64,000 nucleotides of DNA from Camellia lanceoleosa (lineage: Eukaryota > Streptophyta > Magnoliopsida > Ericales > Theaceae), in contig CM045763.1 in assembly GCA_025200525.1 (NCBI GenBank), positions 157,672,246 to 157,736,245 on the forward strand, read 5' to 3'. Shown here piece by piece: positions 50,669-62,964 of the stretch (position 1 is its first letter; each line of letters begins with the position of its first letter). Below the pieces are notes generated by a model. The model did not search any database. It was not told the origin of the DNA and saw only the letters and a program-made list of their open reading frames with translations. A program made the translations under genes and the position numbers.

Positions 50669-52067
50669 ATGGATTCTATCATGGGTAACAATACATGGAT
50701 ACTTGTTGATTTGCCACCTGAATCTAAACCAATTGGTTGTAAATGGATTTTCAAAAGGAAAATGAAAGTTGATGGCACAATTAACAAGTTCAAAGCAAGA
50801 TTAGTTGCTAAGGGTTTTACTCAAAAAGAGGGTATCGATTATTTTGATACATATACTGGTGGCTAGAATTGCCATCATTCGAGTGTTGATTGCCTTAGCC
50901 TCAATCTACAAGCTTGAAATCCATCAAATGGATGTTAAGGCCGCTTTCCTAAATGGAGAGTTAGATGAGGAAATCCACATGCAACAACCGGAAGGATTTG
51001 TTGTACAGGGTCAAGAACACAAAGTGTGTAAACTCATGAAGTCACTATATGGACTGAAACAAGCTCCAAAACAGTGGCATAAGAAATTTGACAAAGTAAT
51101 AGTGTCAAATGATTTTAGGATACATGAATCTGATAAGTGTGTGTACAGTAAGTTTACTGGCAATAGAGGTGTAATCATATGCCTATATGTAGACGACATG
51201 CTTATTTTTGGTATTGACAATGATGTCATTGAAAGTACTAAAAGCTTCTTGTCATCTACCTTTAGTATGAAAGACATGGGCTTGGCTAAAGTAATTCTGG
51301 GTATTAAAATCAAATAAGAGGACAATAATTTGATTTTTACCCAGTCGCACTATATTAAGAAAATTCTTAAGAAATTTAATCAATATAATTGTACACCCAT
51401 GTCTACACCTTTTGATTCGAATTTGAAATTGTATCCTAATACTGGAAGAGTTGTTGATCAGCTAGAATATTCAAGAGTGATAGGTAGCCTGATGTATGCC
51501 ATGACTTGCACTAGACCTAATATTGCATTTGTAGTGGGAAAACTTAGTAGATACACTAGTAATCCCAGTAGTGTGCATTGGCATACTGTTAACCGAGTAC
51601 TTAGCTACTTGAGGAAAACCATAGACTATGGAATAGTCTATAATGGCTATCTAGCAGTGCTAGAAGGACTCACAGATGTTAGTTGGATAACTGACCGTGA
51701 AGATCACTCGTCCACGAGTGGTTAGATTTTTACTTTTGGAAGAGGAGCTATCTCCTGGGGATCTAAGAAGGAAACATGCCTAACAGACTCAACCATGGCG
51801 TCTGAGTCTGTAGCATTAGCATCTTGTAGCAAAGAGGCAAAGTGGCTAAAGAATCTCTTGTTAGAGATTAAGATATGGCCAAAACCTATGCCACCAATAT
51901 CCTTGCATTGTGATAGTGAAGCAACTCTATCACGGGCCTATAACCATGTCTATAATGGAAAGTCTAGGCATATAGGACTGAGACATAGCTATGCCAGGCG
52001 ATTAATCACAGAATGTGTGATTACCATTAGTTATGTAAAGTCAAGTGAAAACTTGGTGACCCCTTAG
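50669..52067 (+). pseudogene. Copia reverse transcriptase and RNase H region
   Basis: RT text: [20 protein letters not shown] (near 50698), HQMDVKAAFLNGELDEEI (near 50920), LMKSLYGLKQAPKQW (near 51033) and the catalytic YVDDM (near 51187). The link region holds GSLMYAMTCTRPNIAFVVG (near 51486), and the RNase H text SKEAKWLKNLL and LHCDSEATLS (near 51830-51930). Frameshift near 50855; stop codons near 51315 and 51724. Not functional. Confidence 0.92.
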
Positions 52068-52695
52068 CAAAGGGACTTGCAAGGATTTGGTGTGAAAACA
52101 TCAAAGGGATGGGTCTTAAGTCCACTTAACATAATTACTCTTGGTGAAAACTCAACTCAACGCTTAAAGAAACATCAAGTCTTGAGTTCAATGAGCCCAA
52201 GTACATCATATGTCGTGATTGCAAGCACTTAGCTTTATTTCATTTTCATCCCAAGGTTGAAGTGCTTGGTACCTGTAATGTGAAAATAAGAGGATGAGTT
52301 AGCAAACTCTTAATAAGCTTAAAACTAAGTTGTTAGGGTACTGTAAATTATAGGGGTACTCTCAGTAAGCTTACCTATGTGAGTGTAGAAGGTGGTGCCG
52401 CTTCCTACGAGTCCAAGGGCATGACTCTAGAGTGCTCATGAAATAGGATATAAACACAAGGCCAATCCACGTGTCGGTTTGTTTGAATACTTGAGATAAC
52501 CTGTACTATGCATGAGACATGTCTGGTTAGTCGTATAAGATCGCTAGTTCAAAGACAAGTCTACTATGCCATCTTGAATAACTTTGAGATGTCTTCACTA
52601 AGTGAATGATTCAAATCGTAAAATACCTTCACCTATGCATAAGGCTATCAAGTGAACCAAGAGTCATCATCTGGTATTTTGAAAATGGTGAGGAA
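52068..52695 (+). other. Copia 3' internal region, noncoding
   Basis: It lies between the RNase H end and the 3' LTR. A purine-rich stretch, AATGGTGAGGAA at 52684-52695, directly precedes the LTR and may be the polypurine tract. Confidence 0.65.
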
Positions 52696-53835
52696 TGTTG
52701 GGGAATTTTCATAATGGTTTTTAAAATGTATAGTTTAATTTTTGGGTGTTTTCAAAACCTTCCTAGTTTTTCTTTGGAAAGCTTGAAATAAGATTGGGGA
52801 CTTTGTCCCACATTGGAAAGAGAGTAAAACATAGAGCACTTAATAAAGTGTTACATGGAATATTCTTTTGATTATAGAATTGTGAGGTGAAAGCTAGTGT
52901 GCATGCATCCACACCATAAGGATGGTGCTTCGCACCATCCGCACACGCACACGCGCTCGCGCGTGGCATGGGTAGTGGCTGTGTGGCGTTTGATGGCGCA
53001 ATTTGCACTTAGCTCGGACGCATCGGCGTAAGGCGCCATGAGGGCGCTTTACTATTTACATTGGATAGGTTGGAGCGATGACGAGGAATACAGTCAGCTC
53101 GACGTGGTAGTGACGTGGCGTCCGTTGGCTATAAGTCAACTAATTGATCGAACGGTTGTGTGTCCAATCTAGAGCGATTTGATCATAGCCGTTGATTGGA
53201 GATGCACACGATCGTATAGATGAGATAGCACCCGATCATGATCAGGTGTAATTAGTCAAGGCATCTATTTAGAGTGAGAATGATCTGCACCATAGATCAT
53301 CGATCCAACGGTCAGATTTGATCAGATGCGACCAAGGGACATGACCATTAGATCAGATGCATCAAGGCCTATAAATAGGCTATGAAATCAACCATTTCAA
53401 TCCATCCAAAAAAAAAAAATTCAAAAGCATTCCTGTAATTCTCTCTCTCTTTCTCTCTTTCTCTCTCTCTCTCCTCTTGATTTTGTGTTTTCGATCAAGA
53501 GTGTCTTTAGCAAATTTTTGCTTTTCTTATTGGTAATCAAGTTCTGCAGATTTGATTATCGGTGTCTTGATTTTCTTAATTATATCAAGAATATTCTAAT
53601 GTCTTGTCGTCGCAGGCATAATCGATAGACTTGATCTTTAGATCAGCTTCATTGTATCATGGAGGCGAATTCTGTCGTCGCACACCTTTGGGTGGGTGCA
53701 AATATTGTCTTTAGGAAAGCGACTTAGTAACGCGACTTGAAGTATCAAATTTTTGTTCTATATAGACAAGTTTATCGCCAAGTTTTGAAGACCCGAAGAC
53801 CACCAATCAAGAATTCAAGACGAATTATTCCAACA
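52696..53835 (+). repeat. Copia 3' LTR (1140 bp, full length)
   Basis: It begins TGTTGGGG and ends TTCCAACA. It contains a TATAAATAG box at 53372-53380 and a CT-rich tract at 53440-53473, as expected around LTR transcription starts. It is the template for judging the 614-bp loss from the 5' LTR. Confidence 0.93.
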
Positions 53836-53947
53836 AGTGATAGATCCCACAAAAATGATCAAACGCAAGCGTCAAGAACGCATTGAACCTTTTTATGACA
53901 GATACCATGAACCCAATTCATGGCATTTGAGTAAAAGATGTACTTGA
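53836..53947 (+). pseudogene. PRP22 last exon, D3 copy, right part
   Basis: Continues the exon from 46701 after the Copia element and its target duplication. The text [20 protein letters not shown] matches the D2 tail. It ends in TGA at 53945-53947, with RCT where D2 has RRA. It cannot be expressed as a normal C-terminus because the left part has stops and a 7 kb element lies between. Confidence 0.9.
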
Positions 53948-54366
53948 TTTTTGTTTTTTTTGTTTTTTCAATTTATCAGTGTGGGTTTGATTTCAGACAT
54001 CACTTTGATTCTACTTTGTAACACAAACTTAGTAAATTTTGTACTTCATTAGATCAAGTAAAAAAAGATGCAGGAGCGAAGGCTTTTTGTATAATGGCCA
54101 TGTAGGAGTTATTTCAAACTTTGTTGCTAATTGTATGGTGTTGTCTAGTGTAATCCTATTTTGCCTAATTAATAGAGCATTCATGTGAATTCTTTCATTA
54201 AGAGGTTTCACCAGTTGGAAATGCAGTCCCCATTGTAAAATTTCAGTTATGTTCATGATATGTGAGCCACTGTAACTGGTATGTTGAGGAATCAAATGGT
54301 TGCTTTTGAAATTGATTTCCCTTGAAATTGCCCTTGTAGTCAGCCGCAGTAGGGTGTTGAATTCCT

Positions 54367-54645
54367 ATTTGGTGGTTAATTCTTAGTGGTTGGTTTGTTT
54401 GAATTATGTGTGGGTGGTTGCATCTTGTTGATGGTGAATACTTAGTGCTCGGTTTGTTTAGAGTATGTTTGTACATGATGGTTGCATCTTATTTACAAAT
54501 TCCTATTTGGTGGTGAATTCTTAATACTTAGTTCGGTTGGTTTGTTTGGAGTATGTTTGTGCATGATGGCTACACCTTGTTTACAAATTCCTATTTGGTG
54601 GTGAATTCTTAGTACTCGGTTCGTGTACATGGTGGCTGCATCTTG
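54367..54645. repeat. Tandem repeat downstream of the D3 exon, about four units
   Basis: Units of about 60-90 bases start with ATTTGGTGGTGAATTCTTA or GATGGTGAATACTTAG and contain GGTTTGTTTGGAGTATG and GGTTGCATCTTGTT. They differ by indels. One unit-like stretch ends block D2 near 44860. Confidence 0.8.
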
Positions 54646-55742
54646 TTTTATGAGATATGCCATTCTTACATTTTTAATTTGGGAACAGATTGTGGTAAAG
54701 ACAACTGGATCATCTTATTGGTGTTCAATAGGCCCATCGCGAGACCACCGGCTTCAATGATTCAAACTATGCAAATTAGTGATGTAAAACAATCAGTTTG
54801 ATTGAACAACTATAATCAAATGACTAGATCACATTTTGTCTTCAAACTAATTAATAGGTTAGTTCTTAAAATTATATTTGTGGTCTATTATTTTTAATAG
54901 CAAATGTGATTTGATTTGTTTTGAAAGTGGTACGAATTGAACAATTTAAATCTGTCACATGAACCTTATGATGGATTGACAGATCCAAGATTCGAACTCT
55001 GAGGGGACAAATACACATGTAACTTCTCATTCTGTAAAATTATTTTACCATTATTTATATACATAATTTTTACAATTTTTCGCACAGTTGATTTAATCAA
55101 ATTTGATAAAGAGTTGTGCAAATCAATCCTAATTTTTCCATTTTTCGTCAAATGCCAAACATGCATTGCAAATCTTATTTTTCCATTTTAAACACTCTGA
55201 TGCTCAAGCAGTAGCTTTTATTTTTCCATTTTAAACACTTTGATGCTCAAGTGGTAGCTCTCGTGCCTTTTGAGACTCTTCAGTTATATGTAGAGTGAGA
55301 TATGATTGAATCACAAGGAGTGTATTTTGAGGTTAGGAATGTTCTTGTGGAAGAAGTCTTTCCTTGATACAAACCTTCATTTTTTTTTGAGTAGTTTTGT
55401 AAACTTTTGTCATAATATATATATATATATATATATGGGTGAACTACCAATAAATATCAAAATATGATCTTGTGAACTATTTAGTTCACATTTTTTTTCT
55501 TATGAACCCAAAGATCCCATTAAATTGAAAATTACAGAAAAGGTAGTCACTTACATGATTGGGTTTAATTTTTTCGAAATAAAAGTGAGTTTTTCCAAAT
55601 GTAAAATTACATATTTGGACAATCCACACTGTAGAGTTTTTGGATTTTTCCTTATTCTGATACAAATCCCACATTACGAATAAAAATGTAAAACTCTAAT
55701 ATAACACTCTAATAACGTAACACTCTAATCTAATACACTAAA
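54646..55742. other. Spacer before the Gypsy element, no gene
   Basis: It is AT-rich with a 43-bp tandem duplication (55177-55262) and an (AT)n run (55412-55436). The frames at 54966 and 55486 have no recognisable domain. Confidence 0.6.
55177..55262. repeat. 43-bp tandem duplication
   Basis: ATTTTTCCATTTTAAACACT is followed by TGATGCTCAAG text, repeated with period 43, with three or four differences. Confidence 0.88.
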
Positions 55743-58189
55743 TGTAGCAACCCTTATTTTTCCCAAGTCATTGTTTATTATTATTATTTCTTTTGACTTT
55801 ATTAATTACGTGGTTACATGAGAATTTAATGTGATATTTAATTTATTTAATGTGATAGTTAATTATATGTAACTAATCCAAATATTGATATATTTATATT
55901 TTTTATAAATTTTTTTTTAATATATTGCTAAAATATATATCATATTTATGTATGTTGTATTTATATAGTATTTGTAAAATATAATATAATAATAAATGTC
56001 AATTAGGTTATAAGATTAGAGGCTCAGAGAAAAAAAAAGTGAAAGTGTTGTGTGTGGTGACTGTGCAAGCCGAGAGAGAGAGAGAGAGACTTTGTGTTGT
56101 GATCATCAGAGAGAGAGAGAGAGACTGTGTTGTGATCATCAGAGAGAGAGAGAGAGAGAGAGTCACTATGAGAAGTCAAAAGAGACGGCGGGAAAGAGGA
56201 GTGGAGAAGAAAAAAAGGGTTAAGGTTTTGTTTTGTTGGCTCCATTAGTTCTTCAAATATTTCTTTGATCTTCAAAAAATAATTATTAGTGCAAAACCCA
56301 CTTCTCTTGATTTATGTTTAATTCATTATTTTTATTTATTTGCTGTTGGTTTGATTTTGTGTTTGCATGTAGATGATAGATTGATTTCAACTATTTTGGT
56401 TAGTTGTGTATGCAATGTTTAGGGTTTTTATCTAGATTTATTTTGTGGATGGATATATGAAATTAAAATAAATTAGGGATCTATAGATAAATTCCTTATA
56501 CTCCATCATAACTTTATGAATTGTTATTTTATTTGAGTGTTGGTGAGAAAGAGTGTATAAAAAAAAAGATGAGGATTATGAGATTCATCTGAATGCCTTA
56601 GGCTTAACATTGTTATGTTTGTTTTCATAAGTAGATGAGAGATTGTGTATATATGTCGTTCTCAGGAGTAGACGAGTGCTTGGATTTACGTACGTACATA
56701 TATGCTAACCATCTGGGGAGTGTGAGTCAAACTCAGGACGATATCTCCGTGCAAGTTTGGCTTCGAAATGCTGTTAGGTATACGGGAGGCATATGGGATA
56801 TATGTGTAGGTCGGAAGTGAAGGGCCAAAGTGGTGGAGTTAAGGTACAAAGAATTGAATATGAACTTATTGGCATAGTTTGAATTGTATTGATTTGTACA
56901 TCTTGAAAAATAGTAAATGACCTCCATAAATTACAAAATTTGAGAAAAGGCATGTATATGTAATTCTAGACAACTTTCGTATTTTAAATTTTTATTAAAA
57001 AGATCGATTAGAACTTGTAATCGGATAATCTTGGTTACAATAGTTTTTATTCATTTTAGCAATGCAGATTTTAGATGCTGTTTTAACCCACGAAACGAGC
57101 TCATTTTTATTAATTTCGTGAAAACTAAAGTAAAACATTATTCTGAACATTTTTCATGTTTTGAACTTTTCTGAAAAAAAAAATCTTCTTAGGGCAGTTT
57201 CTTTTCGTTTTTAGGTTTAGATTTTTCGGTTGAATTCCGTCTAGGTTCTTTTATCAAGTTTTTCTCTCAACCTGTTCAGTTTTTACTAAATTCGTTCGCA
57301 TGGCCTTTTAGAAAATGTGATTCTATACAACTTTTGTTCTTTGAGTTTTGGTCAATTCAAATTATTTAAGCATGAAACGGTGCATTCTTATACTTTTTCA
57401 GCAAGTTACTTATGATTAAATTATACTAACTTTATTTTTTGCAGAATGGTGGGTCTTATTAACTTTTTATGCAGACCTAACCCATCATTTTTTATTTTGT
57501 TTATTTCATACTCAATTTATATTTAGTTGTGTATGGGCAAGAAATTAAATGCCACCGTATTTCGGGAAACTACCCGTTCGTCTCGGTGCGGGTGGCATTA
57601 CTTGTCTTGTTCCTTAACAAAAATTAAATGCACTTTTGTTTGTGTCTGGTGGACATGTGGGTGTCGAATCTTGTACTCATACCAGTATGCTTATATATTG
57701 ACCCGTTTTGTCTCTTGGCATCTTGGGTGCAATCTGTTTGAGTGCAGCCGAGCTTCCTTTGCAGCATTAGTTGTGATTACGGTGGTGACGAGAAATAACT
57801 ATAGTTGTTGGACATGTCGTTTGGACTTCTTTTGTTTTTTGAGCTTAGGGTTGATATTAGTTTATGTATTTATTATTTTTTTTATGACCTTAGTATTTTG
57901 ATAATTTGGCATGGTTTGTAACTTTACATTATTTAAGTTGTTTTGACTATTTATTGTTACTTTAATATTGAAGGTATTGGATAGTTATGAAATTATGGTG
58001 GATGGTTTGGTTGGCGTTTTGTTAGTTTTTCTTTATTCCTTATAATCTTTTGAGCATGAAAATTTACTTAAACCTTATGGTGATGAGAACGTTTAGATTT
58101 TGTTTCACCCCTAGGATTTGGATGATGGAATATTGATTAGGGTTTAGTCCTAATTTAATATTTAATTGTCCAAATTTTGGGGTGTGACA
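55743..58189 (+). repeat. Gypsy 5' LTR (2447 bp)
   Basis: It begins TGTAGCAACCC and ends GGTGTGACA. The match to window positions 1-3598 shows it is a multicopy LTR. GA-rich repeats lie at 56072-56161. The short frames within (56635, 57527) are noncoding LTR sequence. Confidence 0.87.
56072..56161. repeat. GA-rich minisatellite in the Gypsy LTR
   Basis: Three GAGAGAGAGAGAGA blocks are separated by TGTGTTGTGATCATCA-like spacers. The frames on both strands through this block are repeat artefacts. Confidence 0.9.
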
Positions 58190-58204
58190 GTTTGATATCA
58201 AAGC
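58190..58204 (+). promoter_or_regulatory. Gypsy primer-binding site
   Basis: Directly after the LTR, GTTTGATATCAAAGC resembles the plant TGGTATCAGAGC site complementary to initiator tRNA-Met, with two or three changes. Confidence 0.75.
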
Positions 58205-58323
58205 TCTAGGTTACATTAGACTTGTGAGAGTTTAGGTGATTCTCGGATTGTGAAAACATGGGTTACCTGGTTTAGTTTGGTGGTTGAGTTTATTCTAAGT
58301 ATTTTTGAGCGAATTCTTTTAGT

Positions 58324-59537
58324 GTGTTTAACTTGAAGGTGATAACTGGAAGGTATAATTTGAGAAATGTTAAGCCCAGTGGCACAAGGGAAGAAACAAT
58401 TGCTAACACGGTGACGGCTGCTTCCGGGGTAACCAATACTGTGCAGGTTAATACGGGGGAGATTATAGCTCAGTTACTTCAATTTGTACAGAACAATAAT
58501 CAAGGCCAGCATAGAGATCCTTTTGCGAAGAGAAACAAAGATTTTGGTTCTTTGGGAGGTCAAAAATTCTCTGGAGATGGAAGACCCATTGCAGCTGACG
58601 CTTGGGTTGAAAAATGTGAGATAGTGTTTGGTCATATCTGACTCATCGAGGTCTAAAACAGAGTTGGCTTCACATCAGCTTGAGGGAGCAATCCTATTTT
58701 GATGGAACTCGTGGAAAGAGGGCCTAGATTTGACGACTTTGACTTAGGCAGATTTCAAGACCCGTTTTGACCAGAAGTTTGTTCCTGCTGCTATTCGGTC
58801 TCAGCTGAGTGATGAATTTTCGAAGCTGACTTAAGAGGGTAGAACAGTGATCAAGTATGTCACCACGTTTAATGAGTTATCTCGTTATGCCTCTTAGTTG
58901 GTTGACACGCTAGAGAAGAAAAATGAGAAGTTTATTAAGGGATTAAATCATTACCTATCTAAGTCCCTTATTCCCTTTGATGCTGAACCGTTTGACAGAG
59001 TTCTTAACTTGGTGTTGAAGTATGAAGAAAAGGAGAAACAGTTTAAAGAAGGGAAGGCTAGAGTCGGAGAGACTTCCAAAGGGAGTCACTTCCAGCAACG
59101 TGATGGGAACAAATACTGACCTTACGGTCAAAAGTATAGAAATTCGATGGTTTTAGAGGTCACAAAGAATAGGGCAATCGAAATTTCAAACCTCAGGGTA
59201 ATTTCAGGCCTAAGGGAAATTTCCAGCCCTAGGGGCACTATTATTAGAGATAGGGTGGTCTGCACCCATAGGGTTATCAAGGACAACGGTAGCAAGCGCC
59301 ATAGTTGAGTTATCATCCTCCCCTACCTTAGTTGGAGGGCCCCCACCTATCGAGTAGTAGCACCTCAACCGATCAATAAGAAGTGTTTTGGTGTCGAATT
59401 GGGACATGTAGTCAAGGATTGCCTTTAGAAACAAGCATGACAGTCGAACGACTCGTAGGCATTTGCAGTGATGCTAGGAAATGACAAAGTGCAAGGTACC
59501 TTTAATCTTTTTCAAGAGCCCATTAGAGTACTTTTTA
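58324..59537 (+). pseudogene. Gypsy gag region
   Basis: Gag text: LGGQKFSGDGRPIAADAWVE (near 58555), then in another frame the LASHQLEGAILF region (near 58665), then KYEEKEKQFKEGKARVGE (near 59020). A degenerate zinc knuckle (KCFGVELGHVVKDC, near 59378) lacks the second Cys. Internal stops (58715, 58745, 58835, 58896) sit where Trp or Gln codons are expected. Right end is the solo LTR target site, inside the protease lead-in. Confidence 0.82.
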
Positions 59538-60508
59538 TGTCACGCCCCAAACCCGCCCCTAAAAGTTTGGGCATGACCCATTCGAAAACAGACACTAAAC
59601 CTGTTATACATATCATAGGGGGCCTGAACGGAAGCATCCAATAATATAAAATACATAAAATAACATCCATTGAGCTATTCCTAACATGCCAGGACCTCAA
59701 CATCACACTGAATATAATACAAAAAGTTTACACACATATGCCTCGACTCATTTTTACAAATAGGCGTATAACAAAAATATTAATGAAAAAGGAATTAAAT
59801 ACAATCAACTATCAACAGACGTCCAGAGTGTAAATCAGCACTCAACAAGACTGTACATGATGCACGGCTTCAGGTGGTGCCTGGACACATTAATGTTGAC
59901 AAGAGGAACACAAGTCTTAAAGGTTAGGATTGATCTCCTGGTTGGTTACCTACAAGAGACAGACAAAATATAGAATGAGCGAACTCAGTGAATAATAGTA
60001 CATAAATAATGTGATATTTAACCTGAATAACCAAACGTGTAACTGTAGATACATATGATTAACTACATGCCGTGATTATTTCCAAAATAGCCATAGTCCA
60101 ATTTCCTTAACAGAATGGCTTTAAGCCCAGTTTATACAGAACAACCATAGGCCTACAGATGCAGAACGACCATGGGTCCAGAATATGATAATACGAAACA
60201 ACGGAAATAGCGAAATAATGTAAATCACGGAAATAACGAGCATAAGCGTGGTAACAGAAATAACAGATGTATGGACTCAAGAGGTGGCTCGTACGGATTC
60301 CAGAGATGGCTCCCACCAAAGTGTAGCACTTCGTTCCGTACAGCACTTTGTTCCATACCAGAAAATATTCATATCTGAAGCATAGTCTTATCGAAGCGAG
60401 TCTTATGCATTTCGATTTCAAACCATTTTCGTAATCATTTTCATAATCATTTCCATATTTAGATTTTGCATAAGATTATATGTGGTACACCCATTAGCCA
60501 TCGGATCG

Positions 60509-60688
60509 GTAGGTCCAAGACCACAAATGTAGGTCCAAAGACCACAGCAGGTAGGTCGAAGACCACAGCAGTAGGTCCAAGACCACAAATGTAGGTCCAA
60601 GACCACGGCAGTAGGTCCGAAGACCACAACAGTAGGTCCAAGACCACAGCTAGGTCTCAAGACCACAATGTAGGTCCAAGACCACAAA
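60509..60688. repeat. 20-bp minisatellite, nine units
   Basis: Units read GTAGGTCCAAGACCACA plus two to four variable bases. The repetitive frames on the minus strand come from this array. Confidence 0.93.
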
Positions 60689-62401
60689 GTTGATACCAAC
60701 AGCCACAGTATTGTTACCAAGAAATATAGGCCAGATATTGTTACCCCCGGGCGAGGGCCATCCGGACTAAGGGTGCCACAAATACTTTTTAGAAACTGGA
60801 TATTCGTTCGTTCATTTTCAACATATCATAGCCTTTCAAGAATCAATCATTTCGTTTCATGGTATACTGAAAACATATAACTTAAGTTTACAGAACGTTG
60901 CTGATGACTGAATGGTAACATTAATTATCAATAGCAAACAAACATACGGTACAATGTTTCCTTATGGTTCTTTGTACATAGATATACTTGTTTCGTAATT
61001 AGCAGAATCTTAACATTACCCATAATCCGTAGGTAAATCAGACCAATTCATAAATCAACTTCATAGTGTTAATAGTTGTATGCAATTCTTATGCAGAAGT
61101 ATAGGTAATTCTTAGGATGGTACATTGACAATAGTCATTAGTCATAACTCAAAATACAGATTAAGTTCAAGATCATACCGGTGTGTGATCACTCTTTTAA
61201 CGTTCCCATCAATTCTCAACCAACGCACACATGTTAACACATTAACTCACGGAGGATAGAATGTCAATAACAATAATGACTAACGGTAAATGACATATGG
61301 TTGAGGTACTATTACTCACAAGTTGTTTGGTACATTTTCCGCTCGTTGTCCCTATACAATTGTAATACACAAAGAAATCGGATCACAAAACTTATTTCGT
61401 TCTTAATTAATTCTCTTTATCCAAATTACATCTCATTTCAACACTCCACAATTGAGTTCATGTCATCCAGTTTCTTACTAAATCAATTCCCTAATTTTTC
61501 CTTTACATTATTACATGAATTCCAACATAATTCAAACACAACTTATTATGATCCCTCACAATTCAATTCAGCATTATTAACGTAACTTAACATAACCAAC
61601 GCAATCCCACATAATTCAAATTAAATTGCTAAGGCTCAATTTACATCATCCACATCATCAATAAACCCTTCCCCCCAATCTCCTTCCTCACTAAGACATG
61701 ATTCACAAAGCTTCTAACAAGTTCATTCGCAAATTTAAACATAATATCCAAGTATCACCAAATTCCAATTGAACTTGTATATACATAATTCAATACGTCA
61801 ATTTCATTATTCTACATTCAATTTGGGTTAAATCTTTGGTTATCATCCTTAAGAAACTTAGGGTTTCAAGAAAATAATGAGATTTCAAGAAATAATCAAA
61901 CTTATTAACCCAACACTATTTTCCCATCAATTACACATCTAGGACTCATAAACCATTATTTAAACCCATCAATTAACTCCCAATATCTTCAAACCATAAA
62001 ACCCCAATGTTCAAACCCCAAAATTCCCAAAATCTCATAATTTCTTCCATATACATAACATAAATGAAAACTTGCACCATTATACCATGAAGACATCTCC
62101 AATCTATCTATGGATGTAAATATTAAAGAGTCTTCAACCCTTACCTCAACAATCAAGCAAAAGGGGTGAGCTTGAGAAGAAACTTTCACCAATCCAAATT
62201 TTAATCGGGTAAAAACATTGATCCTCCTTAGTTCTCCATCCTACATGCCAAAACCATGGTGGATTGTTGATAGAAATGGGTGAAATCAAAGGTTTGAGAG
62301 TTAGGGTTTTGGACTAAGGCAAAGAGGAAAGAAGAGGATTGAAGAAAACATGGAAAAAGATCTCAAAAACCAGTTTTTAACGCTGCTGTCCCGTAATTCC
62401 A

Positions 62402-62941
62402 GCTCGAGCGGACTTATTTCCGCTCGAGCGGATCTGCCCTCAGCACAGATTTCAAAACTTTGAACAGGTATAACTCTCCCATCCGAACTCCGTTTTAGGT
62501 CGTTCTTGTGTCCAAATTGAAGCCCCGGAAATAAGCTTTCCAATGGTTCTAACCTCACATCCAAATTCAAAGTGTGGACAAAGAAAAGGATAAAAGAGTG
62601 ACGGCTGGTCGCCGACAATATATTCTAATTAAAGCTTTTGGCCCAATCTTACTTTGCCATCATATTACCACCACAACCAATACTCCAAAATAAAATAAGA
62701 AGGTTCCAAATACACTAATAAGAATGTCCAAAACAAACCCACACCTCAGAAATACAACTCAACCTAGAGGCCCGCTCGAGCGTCAACTCTTCCGCCGGCG
62801 TCTGCAGACTAACAAAGCGTCCCGCTCGGCGTAAACTCCCCGCCGAGCGGAGAACCACAACTCCCAGAATCTCAGGCCGTCTGCCCAATTGCTGGAAACT
62901 CCAAAAGTCCGCTCGAGCGTCAACTCTTGCGCTCGAGCGGA
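62402..62941. repeat. CGCTCGAGCG hairpin cluster
   Basis: Strong inverted repeats lie at 62402-62429 (11-bp stem, 6-base loop), 62822-62850 (10-bp stem, 9-base loop) and 62908-62941 (12-bp stem, 10-base loop). A decayed one starts at 62772. On the sense strand of the solo LTR they lie within its first 560 bases, where the U3 promoter region would be. Confidence 0.82.
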
Positions 62942-62964
62942 GGGAAGAATTCTGGGTCGTCACA

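Larger units (their letters stand above)
46702..53835 (+). mobile_element. Copia LTR retrotransposon (7.1 kb), decayed
   Basis: Its ends are TGTTGGG and CCAACA. It is flanked by AGTGG (46697-46701) and AGTGA (53836-53840), a 5-bp duplication with one change. The order gag, protease, integrase, reverse transcriptase, RNase H is the Copia order. Stops and frameshifts break every part, and a solo-LTR-like insertion interrupts the integrase-RT interval (49474-50335). Over the first 235 bases of the two LTRs I count about 20 differences by eye, so the insertion is not recent. Confidence 0.93.
44881..54645 (+). repeat. Third, 5'-truncated duplication copy D3, split by a Copia element
   Basis: The sequence from 44881 restarts at mid-intron text (TCATTATGGTAGGATCGACA), matching D1 at about 22840 and D2 at about 42480. 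It runs to the last exon at 46415. After the Copia insertion (46702-53835) it continues from 53836 into the exon end and downstream sequence. D3 shares with D1 the absence of the D2-only block 41185-42487. Confidence 0.85.
59538..62964 (-). mobile_element. Antisense solo LTR (3.4 kb) nested in the Gypsy element
   Basis: It starts TGTCACGCCCC and ends GGTCGTCACA, so on the minus strand it reads TGTGACGACC...GGGGCGTGACA. It is flanked by a perfect 5-bp duplication TTTTA (59533-59537, 62965-62969). Protease text of the host Gypsy element continues across the junction. No coding domains lie within, so it is a solo LTR. It contains a 20-bp minisatellite (60509-60688) and hairpin-forming CGCTCGAGCG motifs (62402-62941) near its sense-strand 5' end. 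Confidence 0.9.

Noticed and set aside
56024..56275. Ser/Leu-rich and Arg/Glu-rich frames
   Set aside because: Artefacts of GA-repeat minisatellite in the Gypsy LTR.
60509..60688. Possible CRISPR-like array
   Set aside because: The units are contiguous with almost no spacer and this is plant nuclear DNA.
60418..60720. Repetitive minus-strand open frames (Trp-Thr-Tyr-rich)
   Set aside because: They are produced by the 20-bp minisatellite in the solo LTR.
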